Assembly (NCBI GenBank): GCA_046152935.1
Contig: JBJXGB010000192.1
Coordinates: 1 to 9,771, forward strand
Reading direction: 5' to 3'
Origin: CAZMFZ01 sp046152935
Lineage (GTDB): Bacteria > Bacteroidota > Bacteroidia > Cytophagales > UBA9547
Length of the DNA: 9,771 bases
Both the position numbers and the translations under genes were made by a program. This document shows, piece by piece, positions 1-7,589 of this stretch. Within the stretch, counting starts at the first letter, position 1. Each line of letters opens with the position of its first letter. Below the pieces are notes generated by a model, which was not told the origin of the DNA, ran no database searches, and saw only the letters and a list, made by a program, of their open reading frames with translations.

Positions 1-474
1 GGCTATATTTTCAATCCAGTTTGTTTTTACTACGTATTCGATAGAGATGAAAAGGCCATTTGTGCCATAGTTGAGGTCAGAAACACATTTATGGAACTAA
101 AACCCTATTTTTTGGAACATAATTGCTGGGATGGACGTTATTTCGGCAAATCAATGCAAAAGTATTTCTACGTATCGCCTTTTATCGCCCACGATGCCTT
201 CTTTCACTTCCAATTAGGCATACCAAACCAAGCCCTCGATATTAAGATAAATGATCGCATAGAAGGCCAACTTGTATTGAAAACAGCATTAAATGGCAAA
301 AAAGCCCCCTTAAATGACCAAAACTTATTGTTTTTTTTCATAACCATGCCATTTATTACCCTTCAAATAATATTTTCTATACATTGGCAGGCCTTACGTT
401 TGTACTTGAAAGGATTGCCTTATTTTAAAAAAGACGACCATTTAACATTGCAAAGAGATCTTTATAAACCCTGA
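1..474 (+). CDS. DUF1365 family protein, C-terminal part (5' end outside window)
   Basis: The reading frame is open from the first base of the window, so this is the last 157 codons of a longer gene; full-length family members are roughly 230-270 residues, so about a third is missing upstream. The first residues read GYIFNPVCFYY, then EVRNTF at fragment residues 25-30, KYFYVSPF near 54-61, and IHWQALRLYLKG at 127-138. These are the conserved blocks of the DUF1365 family. An internal ATG at 91 exists, but the family conservation upstream of it shows that it is not the real start. The biochemical role of DUF1365 proteins is not firmly established; they are repeatedly found beside CFA-type methyltransferases and FAD-dependent oxidoreductases, which suggests a part in modifying membrane fatty acids. 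The CFA-family gene follows after 15 bp, consistent with one operon. The family assignment is secure; the role is inference from context. Confidence 0.9.
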   Translation, partial: GYIFNPVCFYYVFDRDEKAICAIVEVRNTFMELKPYFLEHNCWDGRYFGKSMQKYFYVSPFIAHDAFFHFQLGIPNQALDIKINDRIEGQLVLKTALNGKKAPLNDQNLLFFFITMPFITLQIIFSIHWQALRLYLKGLPYFKKDDHLTLQRDLYKP

Positions 475-489
475 TACGCATTAAAAGAT

Positions 490-1734
490 ATGTCGACCTT
501 GACTAAAGCAGTAGCTACAAAGACAGAAAAGCATTATTTTTTTGAGAAGATAATACTAAATACCCTTCTATCGCTTCCGCTTGGAAGGCTCAACATCACC
601 TTGCCAAGTGGCAAAATACACAAAGCTGGCAATGGTGATGGCAGTATTGAGGCAAACATCAATATCATTAGCAGCGATTTTTATTTAAAAGGTATCTTAT
701 ATGGTGATATTGGCTTTGCAGAAGCATATATAGATGGCGATTGGGAAACAGACGACATCAAAAATGTAATTCGATTCTTTATTTTAAACTTAGAATACAC
801 CTCGTTTATGAGCGGAGGTAAGGTAAAACAACTGAGCATCAACACGTTACGTTGGGTAAATAAAATGTACAACAATGCTAGAGAAAATACTTTTGCTGGC
901 TCAAAGAAGAATATTGCCGTTCACTATGATTTGGGAAATGCCTTTTATGAATTGTGGCTAGATAAAACGATGACGTATTCTGGTGCGTATTTTTCTGCTA
1001 CTGATATGTCGCTTGAAGAGGCACAATTTCAAAAATACGATCGATTGTGCAGGCAATTGAACCTAAAAACAAGTGATAATGTGCTAGAAATTGGTACTGG
1101 CTGGGGTGCAAATGCCATTCATATTGCCAAATACTATGGCTGCCGAGTAGATACTTACACCATTTCTGAAGCACAATATAAATATGCTTTATTAAAGGTA
1201 GAAAATGAGGGATTGAGCCACAAAATCAATGTTTTTTTTAAAGATTATCGAGAAATAGAAGGTAAATATAGCAAAATAGTGTCGATCGAGATGCTAGAGG
1301 CAGTAGGTGCAAAATATTACCATACTTTTTTTGCCAAATGCGACAGCCTGCTTTCCAAAAATGGTATGCTCGGTTTGCAGGTAATCACGTGCCCAGACAG
1401 CCGGTTTGAACAAATCAAAAGTAATGTAGATTTCATTCAAAAGCATATTTTTCCTGGCTCAGTTATTCCTTCCGTATCAGCTATCAACAATGCAATAAAT
1501 GGTACAAGCGATCTCACGATGGTCGATTTGAAAGCCTTCGGCTTAGATTACGCGAAAACTGTTAGCCTTTGGCAACAAAAATTTGATGAAAATTTGGATG
1601 CGATTGGCAAACTTGGCTTTTCAGAAAAATTTATCAGAAAATGGAAATACTATTTATCGTATTGTGAGGCTGCATTTGATATGAAAAATATAAACGTGAT
1701 GCAACTCATTTATGCCAAACCAAATCATTTTTAG
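490..1734 (+). CDS. Cyclopropane-fatty-acyl-phospholipid synthase (CFA) family SAM-dependent methyltransferase
   Basis: This 414-residue protein has the normal family length. Enzymes of this family transfer a methylene or methyl group from S-adenosylmethionine to the double bond of unsaturated acyl chains in membrane phospholipids. The N-terminal ~135 residues are the usual lipid-interacting part (ILYGDIGFAEAYIDGDWE at 69-86). The catalytic domain carries HYDLGN (145-150), TYSGAYF (162-168), SAM-binding EIGTGWG (200-206), the TIS..Q segment (224-229), DYRE (252-255) and EMLEAVG (267-273). By alignment with E. coli Cfa from memory, Glu239, Ile268 and Tyr317 are kept as E270, I299 and Y354, whereas Cys139 is G165 and His266 is Q297. 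The EM.EAVG and LQVIT motifs place it in the branch linked to DUF1365 rather than with E. coli Cfa. The exact product (cyclopropane, methyl-branched or another modified chain) cannot be told. The ATG at 490 is 15 bp after the DUF1365 stop, and no Shine-Dalgarno sequence is visible, as is usual in Bacteroidetes. Confidence 0.92.
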   Translation: MSTLTKAVATKTEKHYFFEKIILNTLLSLPLGRLNITLPSGKIHKAGNGDGSIEANINIISSDFYLKGILYGDIGFAEAYIDGDWETDDIKNVIRFFILNLEYTSFMSGGKVKQLSINTLRWVNKMYNNARENTFAGSKKNIAVHYDLGNAFYELWLDKTMTYSGAYFSATDMSLEEAQFQKYDRLCRQLNLKTSDNVLEIGTGWGANAIHIAKYYGCRVDTYTISEAQYKYALLKVENEGLSHKINVFFKDYREIEGKYSKIVSIEMLEAVGAKYYHTFFAKCDSLLSKNGMLGLQVITCPDSRFEQIKSNVDFIQKHIFPGSVIPSVSAINNAINGTSDLTMVDLKAFGLDYAKTVSLWQQKFDENLDAIGKLGFSEKFIRKWKYYLSYCEAAFDMKNINVMQLIYAKPNHF

Positions 1735-1944
1735 AAGTCTTTGAGATATTCATATTTTTCAATTCTGGCGATTTCAAATCAATTTATTTTGTAGCTTATA
1801 AATTACAAAAATTAGTAATTTTATGGCCATTATCGGACTTTCGCACTTGTCTAAATTTTGTAAATTCCTATTAATTAATTTGTTTTTAATCGAATTTTAA
1901 CCTAGTTTTATCGAATTATTGGTCTAAATTCTAAATAATATAAT

Positions 1945-2115
1945 ATGCTGCTTTGGATTTATAGCGCAGGAAATAAAGAGAGAAAATTTTTTTCTGCCTC
2001 AATTAATGCGAAACTGAAGGCTTTTGAGTTGCTTTTTAAGGAGAAAATGGATGAACTAGAAAACTACAGCGACAATACTGTTTCGCCAGAACCAATGAAA
2101 TTGAATTGGAAGTAG
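1945..2115 (+). CDS. Possible small ORF, 56 residues, unknown function
   Basis: An ATG at 1945 opens a 56-codon frame ending in TAG at 2113-2115. An in-frame stop at 1936-1938 lies just upstream, so the ATG is the only sensible start. The predicted peptide begins MLLWIYSAGNKERKFF, has a middle part rich in Lys, Glu and Leu (residues 22-40, possibly helical), and ends PEPMKLNWK. It has no signal peptide, membrane span or motif that I recognise. The same frame stays open for another 60 codons after the TAG, to a TGA at 2296-2298. That could mean a longer gene with a nonsense mutation, or simply chance. There is no obvious promoter or ribosome site. I do not recognise a family; it may be a small hypothetical protein or a fortuitous ORF. 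Confidence 0.25.
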   Translation: MLLWIYSAGNKERKFFSASINAKLKAFELLFKEKMDELENYSDNTVSPEPMKLNWK

Positions 2116-2225
2116 GCTTGTAAGAAATGCTGCATTGACGTTCGCTTTTGTCCACACATTAAGCTATTTTTTGATATCAGCACAGCTCCTCAAGACAAAA
2201 TTTATTTTCTAATCGCCCTATTCCT

Positions 2226-2342
2226 CTATTTCAAGAGATCAAATTCTCCTTTCCATTTTTCTTTCGGTGTGCCAAAGCCCGGTTGGAATAGCTGTTGAGC
2301 TTTTGCGACCACCTGAAAAGAAGTGTCTACCAAAAAAATAAT
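2226..2342 (-). pseudogene. Possible remnant of a minus-strand coding sequence
   Basis: Between an upstream TAA (2343-2345 in plus coordinates) and a TAG stop at 2226-2228, the minus strand is open for 38 codons. The frame has no ATG; a TTG is the only possible start. The peptide contains VDTSFQVVAKAQQLFQPG followed by FGTPKEKWKGEFDLLK, whose mixed charged and hydrophobic composition looks more like real protein than random translation of AT-rich DNA. It could be the decayed tail of a lost gene. The opposite strand is also open over part of this stretch, so chance is a serious alternative. No family was recognised. Confidence 0.15.
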
Positions 2343-2430
2343 TTATGAAAGTACAGTATCAAAAAGTTCTATTTGCGTCATCAAATTTAGAGTTGAAAAG
2401 TACAATTCATTATTATTAAAATTATAAAAA

Positions 2431-2456
2431 ATAAGTCCCTGCAAGATTAGTCCCTG
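2431..2456 (+). repeat. Pair of 11-bp direct repeats upstream of the GH16 gene (candidate regulatory site)
   Basis: ATAAGTCCCTG (2431-2441) and ATTAGTCCCTG (2446-2456) agree at 10 of 11 positions and start 15 bp apart. They stand out as GC-richer words in AT-rich DNA, 88-113 bp before the GH16 start codon. Direct repeats in such a position can be binding sites for a regulator that contacts DNA as a head-to-tail pair, but the spacing is not an exact number of helical turns (about 1.4). No regulator can be named from the sequence. The repetition is observed; the function is inferred. Confidence 0.35.
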
Positions 2457-2543
2457 ATCCTTGTATTAAGCAGACGCTTAAAAGATTTTTACTCGCAGAT
2501 ACAATCTCACAATCGTTTCATTTACAGTAGTAACCCCAATTTT

Positions 2544-5500
2544 ATGAAAATCAAAAGTTTATTATTATTAACAGCGATCATTTTTGTGACCGTGCCATTT
2601 AGTTATTCACAATGTGTTCAAACTGTGTGGGAAGACAATTTCGATGGCGCTTCATTAAACACAGGTTTATGGACGTACGACTTGGGAGATGGCAGTGGTA
2701 CACCCGCAGGTGCAGGTTGGGGCAATGCAGAATTGCAAAACTACACCAATAGTGCCAATAATATTAAACTTGAAAGTGGTAATTTGGTAATTACTGCGGT
2801 GCATTCTGGTGGTAATTATACTTCGGCCAAAATAAAGTCTACTGCTGTCACCAATGGCTATTTAAAATACGGTAGAGTAGAGGCAAGAATGAAATTGCCA
2901 TCGGCTACAAGTGTGTGGCCTGCATTTTGGATGTTACCAAAAACAGGTTCTTGGCCCGATGCTGGCGAAATAGACATCATGGAAGCAAGCAATAAAAATC
3001 CAACGAAAACGCAATCTACCATTCACTATGCTTATCCGGCTGGTGCGCGACAATTTACTACTAGTATTTTGAACACTGTAGATTTGTCGCTCGATTTTCA
3101 TAAATATGCGATGGAATGGACGGAGAACGAAATTCGGTTTTATTTTGACGATGAATTGTATCTGACAGTCTCGCCCGAAGTAACTACGGGCAATGCTTGG
3201 CCTTTTAACAACGAATTTTATATCATTTTGAATGTGGCTGTAGGCGGGCCCAATACACCATTTACTGGAAATATTTCCCCGATAGCTGGCGAATATCCTT
3301 CTTCGCTTGTGGTAGATTATGTAAAAGTGGAAAGTGGCCCATTATCAACTGCCATAAATGGCGACAGTAAAGTGTATCAAGGTTCGACAAAAACCTATTC
3401 TATAGTATCGATAGCTGGTGCCACTTATAATTGGTCGGCACCGCAAGGCGCTTCCATACAATCAGGACAAGGTACCAATTCAGTTGAAGTTCAGTTTGAT
3501 AATACATTAAATGCTAATTTAACTTGCTCGATTGGCAATGCTTGCGGAACGAATGATTACTTAAAACTGATTGAGGTAGAAGAGCCATTCTTAATAAAAA
3601 AGACTTACGAAGATTTTGAGACTAATAGGAACGTTACTTACGGCACAGCCACAGGCACTTTGCAACAAGCGATTGATAATACTGCACCAGGTGGTACCAA
3701 TTCTTCAACCAAAATAGGAAAATATGTGCGAAATGCGAGTGAGGTGTACGATGTAATTCAATTAAAAAATGTGACAGTAGAACAAGCTGGGTTGTATGCT
3801 ACACAGCAACGAAGAATACATTTAGATGTGAATACCAATGCACCCATTGGCACCAAAATAAGAATTCAATTTGAGAGCGAGGCTATTTCAACCCCAATAA
3901 ACTACCCTTATGGCCGCCATAGCGTGTATGATGCTTACACAACGGTACAAAACGGATGGGAAACCCTTGAGTTTGACTATGTTAATTCACCAGATGCTAA
4001 TCTTGTTTCGACAGATATTGATCTATTTACTTTATTGATTGACCCTGAAAACACGACAGGTTACACTGTTTCATTCGATAATCTCATTTTCGGACAGGCG
4101 GGAGCCGATCCTGTATACGAAACTGATGTCATTTTTCATGATTTCGATGCCAACATCAACATGGTCAAAAATACGGCAAGTACCACAGGCAATTATTCGA
4201 TAGTGGCTAATCCCGCCTCCAATGCCGTAAATAGCTCGGTTAATTCTTTACAATACATAAGAAAATCATCTGAAACTTATGATGTATTGAGTTTTGATCA
4301 AGTAAAAGGGTTGACTGATGCATCATTGTACAAAAGTGGTACCAATGTTTTTTTCATGGATATTAATACAAATGCTCCGATTGGCACACCCATAGTAATT
4401 CAACTTGAAAATAGTGCAACTGCTACGCCAGCCAATTTTCCTTTGGGCAGAAACAGCAAGTATAGTGGAGTTACAACCAAGCAGAACGAATGGGAAACGA
4501 TTCAATTTTCATTTGCAGCAACTTTAGATGTAACTACGCCAAATGTAACTGTCGATCAATTTGTGGTGCTGATAGATGCTGGAAAAAATACAGGAAATAC
4601 CTATTATATCGATAATATTAGAAGCGGGAAATCTAATGCAAGTGAAGCGATATGGGTTATCGACCAAGTGTACGAAGATTTTGATGGTACTAATTTATTG
4701 ACTTACAATAAATCTGACGGTACTTATGACGGAAAAGTAGCCAATCAGTTTATTGGTGGATTGAATACTTCTGCGAATGTAGGAAAGTACAACAGAAATG
4801 GAGCAGCTACTTACGATGCTTTGTTTTTTGATAATGTATCGATCGGTGATGCTTCATTATTCAGAAAAGGAGAAAAAAGATTTGCCCTTGACGTATATGC
4901 CAATTTAGCTCCAGGCACGTTGGTAAATGTGCAATTGGAAGACAAAAATGTTTCAACTCCCAGCAATTTCCCTTCTGGCCGTCATAGCTATTACCAAGGA
5001 GTAATTAAAGAAACAAACGGTTGGCATACAATAGATTTTATTTACACAGCTTCGCCAGACCCTGCAGTAACCAATGCCAATCAAAATACTACCTCATTTC
5101 TATTTGCACCAAACTCGAGCATAGCGCAAACGATCTATTTTGACAATTTCAGAAGCTACAAAAAGATCACTGATCCAAATGCTCCACGATTGTCACTTTC
5201 GGTAAATGCACTCTCGATTGCAGCACCAGAAGCAAGCACCAAGACTTTTGACATTACCAGTTTGAATACATCATGGGGAATAACAAGCAACCAAAGTTGG
5301 CTGACATTCAGCAGTAGTTCGGGTAATGTAACAACTGTAAATTCCACGATTACATTAACTGCATCTCAAAACACAATTGCAAGAACAAGAAAGGCTATCT
5401 TGACGATTACTGCCACTGGTTTGGCCAGCAAAACTCTGACAGTGACGCAAGAAGCAGCGCCAGATCTGGAAGCACCGACAGCCTTTACAGCCACGAAAGG

Positions 5501-7217
5501 AGCCGTTGGCTTTAACAGTGTAGTGCTATTGCTTAGTGCTTTAGATAATTCTGATCAGCTGGTTTATACGATCAATTATGGTTCAAATGGACTTACGGTA
5601 AGTGGCAGTTCTGGCATACAAAAAACGGTGACAGTAACAGGATTATCATCACTTACAGATTATGCCTTTTCTATTTCGGCAAAAGATCCTACGGGAAATG
5701 TATTTGTAAGTAATCCTATTTTAGTAAATGCCACTACTACCTCAGATGAACAAGCTCCTACGCTTTTTACGGCTGTAAAAGGAGCGGTAACATCTAATAG
5801 TGTGGAAGTGCTGCTGAATGCAACAGATAATTCGGGCAAAGTGGTCTATTCGATTACTTATGGTGCTATTACCTTGACGGTAAATGGAATATCGGGCGTG
5901 CTTAAAACCTATAAAATTACAAGTTTAGCAGGCTCGACAAATTACGCTTTCAATGTGATTGCAAAAGATGAAAAAGGAAATGCAGCATTAAACAATCCGA
6001 TCGTAGTAACTGCAACCACATCTGCTGCTGCGTCAGGAAACGAATGCTTTGGAAAAGCAGTTGAATCTACAGAAGGCAATCCTTTCCTGCTAGGATATAA
6101 ATTCACTTTTGCTACGGTTGGCAGCAATGTTGTGGCTACTTTCGAGTTGATAGATGCAAAAGTTGGGTTGGTAGCCTTCCTTTTCAATAGAACCAATGGC
6201 TTTGCAGAAACGCAAATGACCAATACTTCTGGGAATTTATTTTCCACATCAATAGCAAACCAAACCAACGGTACTATCTTGACTTTGGCGTGCAAATTTG
6301 CCTACGCTGGCGGTTTGTCGGTGACTAGAGATTTTGACTATACCGTTGGCAATACTTGTGCATCTTCTCCAGCTTTGGCACTTTCTGCCAATTCACTAAC
6401 GATTCTAGCTGAAAATGGCAGCACAAAGACATTTGATATCCAATCAAACACCAATTGGACCATAGCTAGCGACCAAAACTGGATAGCCATAAGTACAGTT
6501 AGTGGTGTCAATAATGCCAAAATAACTCTAACAGCCACTGGCAATCCTACAACATCAAACAGGATAGCTAATTTAACTATATCTGGAGCAAACGTGCCCA
6601 TAGAAACTATCACATTAACGCAATTGGGCGCAGTAATCACCACAGATTGTGCGGGTGCTGCTACCCAATCTCAACAAGGAGATGCTTTTACCATTGGATA
6701 CAAATATTCGTTTTCAACTTCAGGCACAAATGTGACAGCTAATTTTGAGCTACTAGATGCTAAGGAAGGCTTGGTTGCTTTTTTGTGGAATAAAACATCT
6801 GGTTTTTCAGAAGTACAAATGAGCAATACTTCAGGCCAAAATTTCACTAAAACAATCACCAACCAAACCGTTGGAGCTACACTTTCTTTGGCTTGTAAAT
6901 TTGCTTACTCTAATGGATTGGCCGTAACGAAAGACATAAGTTACGTAGTTGGGAAAGTTTGTGAACAGATTACTGATACATATAGTAGCTCAAATACTAC
7001 CATCGGTCTTTATCCAAACCCTGCCAATACCACCTTGTTTTTCATGGGAATAAGCCAAAATGCGAATGTGGTTGTGTTTGATTTGAATGGCGTTGTGCTG
7101 ATAGACAAGCAAGTAACAAGTTCACAAGTAGATATCAGCCAATTAAAATCTGGTGTATATGGCATTAGAATAATAGAAAAAAATGGGGTAGCAACCCAAA
7201 AATTTGTGAAGGAATAG
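2544..7217 (+). CDS. Secreted multimodular family 16 glycoside hydrolase (laminarinase-like) with T9SS sorting domain
   Basis: This 1557-residue protein probably hydrolyses beta-1,3-linked glucans (laminarin-like) or related beta-glucans outside the cell; the substrate is inferred from the domain type. Residues 1-23 form a signal peptide (MKIKSLLLLT start, cleavage near SYSQ). The GH16 domain spans about 25-265, with WPAFWMLP (125-132) and the catalytic GEIDIME (141-147); E142 is the expected nucleophile, D144 the helper and E147 the acid/base. A PKD-like module follows (268-346). Next come three tandem beta-rich modules (about 354-517, 528-694, 709-871), each with a YxRN/YIRK...YD block and a GRHS or GRNS motif. 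The rest is BACON (882-970), two FN3-like modules (975-1066, 1071-1160), cysteine-bearing module X (1167-1272), a second BACON (1277-1362), a second X (1368-1473) and a T9SS type A sorting domain (about 1485-1557; LYPNPANTTLFF, then SGVYGIRI near the end). The catalytic part is intact with no frameshift. No SusC/D partners are visible. A terminator follows 27 bp downstream. Confidence 0.95.
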   Translation: MKIKSLLLLTAIIFVTVPFSYSQCVQTVWEDNFDGASLNTGLWTYDLGDGSGTPAGAGWGNAELQNYTNSANNIKLESGNLVITAVHSGGNYTSAKIKSTAVTNGYLKYGRVEARMKLPSATSVWPAFWMLPKTGSWPDAGEIDIMEASNKNPTKTQSTIHYAYPAGARQFTTSILNTVDLSLDFHKYAMEWTENEIRFYFDDELYLTVSPEVTTGNAWPFNNEFYIILNVAVGGPNTPFTGNISPIAGEYPSSLVVDYVKVESGPLSTAINGDSKVYQGSTKTYSIVSIAGATYNWSAPQGASIQSGQGTNSVEVQFDNTLNANLTCSIGNACGTNDYLKLIEVEEPFLIKKTYEDFETNRNVTYGTATGTLQQAIDNTAPGGTNSSTKIGKYVRNASEVYDVIQLKNVTVEQAGLYATQQRRIHLDVNTNAPIGTKIRIQFESEAISTPINYPYGRHSVYDAYTTVQNGWETLEFDYVNSPDANLVSTDIDLFTLLIDPENTTGYTVSFDNLIFGQAGADPVYETDVIFHDFDANINMVKNTASTTGNYSIVANPASNAVNSSVNSLQYIRKSSETYDVLSFDQVKGLTDASLYKSGTNVFFMDINTNAPIGTPIVIQLENSATATPANFPLGRNSKYSGVTTKQNEWETIQFSFAATLDVTTPNVTVDQFVVLIDAGKNTGNTYYIDNIRSGKSNASEAIWVIDQVYEDFDGTNLLTYNKSDGTYDGKVANQFIGGLNTSANVGKYNRNGAATYDALFFDNVSIGDASLFRKGEKRFALDVYANLAPGTLVNVQLEDKNVSTPSNFPSGRHSYYQGVIKETNGWHTIDFIYTASPDPAVTNANQNTTSFLFAPNSSIAQTIYFDNFRSYKKITDPNAPRLSLSVNALSIAAPEASTKTFDITSLNTSWGITSNQSWLTFSSSSGNVTTVNSTITLTASQNTIARTRKAILTITATGLASKTLTVTQEAAPDLEAPTAFTATKGAVGFNSVVLLLSALDNSDQLVYTINYGSNGLTVSGSSGIQKTVTVTGLSSLTDYAFSISAKDPTGNVFVSNPILVNATTTSDEQAPTLFTAVKGAVTSNSVEVLLNATDNSGKVVYSITYGAITLTVNGISGVLKTYKITSLAGSTNYAFNVIAKDEKGNAALNNPIVVTATTSAAASGNECFGKAVESTEGNPFLLGYKFTFATVGSNVVATFELIDAKVGLVAFLFNRTNGFAETQMTNTSGNLFSTSIANQTNGTILTLACKFAYAGGLSVTRDFDYTVGNTCASSPALALSANSLTILAENGSTKTFDIQSNTNWTIASDQNWIAISTVSGVNNAKITLTATGNPTTSNRIANLTISGANVPIETITLTQLGAVITTDCAGAATQSQQGDAFTIGYKYSFSTSGTNVTANFELLDAKEGLVAFLWNKTSGFSEVQMSNTSGQNFTKTITNQTVGATLSLACKFAYSNGLAVTKDISYVVGKVCEQITDTYSSSNTTIGLYPNPANTTLFFMGISQNANVVVFDLNGVVLIDKQVTSSQVDISQLKSGVYGIRIIEKNGVATQKFVKE

Positions 7218-7244
7218 TATATTTTTAGTAATTATTTGCCCTTC

Positions 7245-7280
7245 AAAAGCAGCCGAGTAGTGGTACTTGGCTGCTTTTTT
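7245..7280 (+). terminator. Intrinsic (Rho-independent) terminator after the GH16 gene
   Basis: The left arm AAAAGCAGCCGAGTA (7245-7259) pairs with TACTTGGCTGCTTTT (7264-7278) around a 4-nt loop (GTGG). The 15-bp stem has a single G-T pair and is followed by a T-run (7275-7280) that overlaps the right arm. It starts 27 bp after the GH16 stop codon and no gene follows for about 500 bp, so it should end the GH16 transcript. Confidence 0.93.
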
Positions 7281-7470
7281 GTTTAAAATAGTTTTTTTTG
7301 CGGGCGAATGAATGAAAAGGTAAATTGCAGATTTGATTGACCATATTCACTTTTGATACCTACTGAATTTATAGCCATGATGTAAACCACTCACCTTCGC
7401 TACTAATGCAGACAGAAATTTACCCTCTATAAGCAGTTTTTAGCATTAACTGAGTTGCGCTTCGATAGAT

Positions 7471-7589
7471 ACGCTGTATTTGACCATAATTTATTTGCGT
7501 TTGCCCTAGATAGGCTGCTTCTAAAGCCAATACTCGTCTATGCTTGAGTTAACGAAGTATAATTATGGGTCGCCAAATGAATTCAGCGT
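7471..7589. repeat. Imperfect inverted repeat, possible decayed element
   Basis: The left arm 7471-7491 (ACGCTG, ATTTG, ACC, ATAATT in order) matches the reverse complement of 7561-7589, which has the same four blocks in the same order. Three small gaps of 1-5 nt are needed. The arms are separated by about 70 bp. An order-preserving gapped match of this kind could be a degenerate terminal inverted repeat, a small non-autonomous element or an ancient hairpin. It could also be chance, because the matching blocks are short. No flanking direct repeat was identified. Confidence 0.25.

Larger units (their letters stand above)
1735..2543. other. Gene-poor intergenic region between the CFA-family gene and the GH16 gene
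   Basis: This 809-bp stretch has no convincing conserved gene. Its first part (1735-1944) is very AT-rich. It has an imperfect AT-rich inverted repeat (AAATTAC at 1800-1806, GTAATTT at 1815-1821, 8-nt loop), but no strong GC-rich terminator hairpin follows the CFA-family gene. A possible 56-residue small ORF lies at 1945-2115. A protein-like but startless minus-strand frame lies at 2226-2342. The last ~200 bp should hold the GH16 promoter and leader. I found no exact TAnnTTTG element with a proper upstream partner there, but there is a direct repeat at 2431-2456. No tRNA or other structured RNA was recognised. Confidence 0.6.

Noticed and set aside
681..875. Minus-strand 64-codon frame inside the CFA-family gene
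   Set aside because: It lies wholly within a well-supported plus-strand gene and has no recognisable motif, so it is a shadow frame.
1800..1821. AT-rich inverted repeat AAATTAC/GTAATTT as terminator of the CFA-family gene
   Set aside because: The 7-bp stem has a single G-C pair and an 8-nt loop, so it would be too unstable to terminate transcription by itself.
2544..2615. Possible lipoprotein signal, because a Cys (C24) follows the hydrophobic leader
   Set aside because: The residues before the Cys are Y-S-Q rather than a lipobox such as L-(A/S)-(G/A), and the protein has a T9SS sorting domain. An ordinary signal peptide fits better.
5942..6862. Several minus-strand frames (up to 117 codons) inside the 3' half of the GH16 gene
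   Set aside because: They mirror the Thr/Ser/Ala-rich repeated modules of the plus strand and recur at the same places in the duplicated module, as expected of antisense shadows rather than genes.
7337..7488. TTGACCATA occurring twice (7337-7345 and 7480-7488)
   Set aside because: A 9-bp match between two places in AT-rich spacer is not enough to call a repeat, and the flanks do not align.
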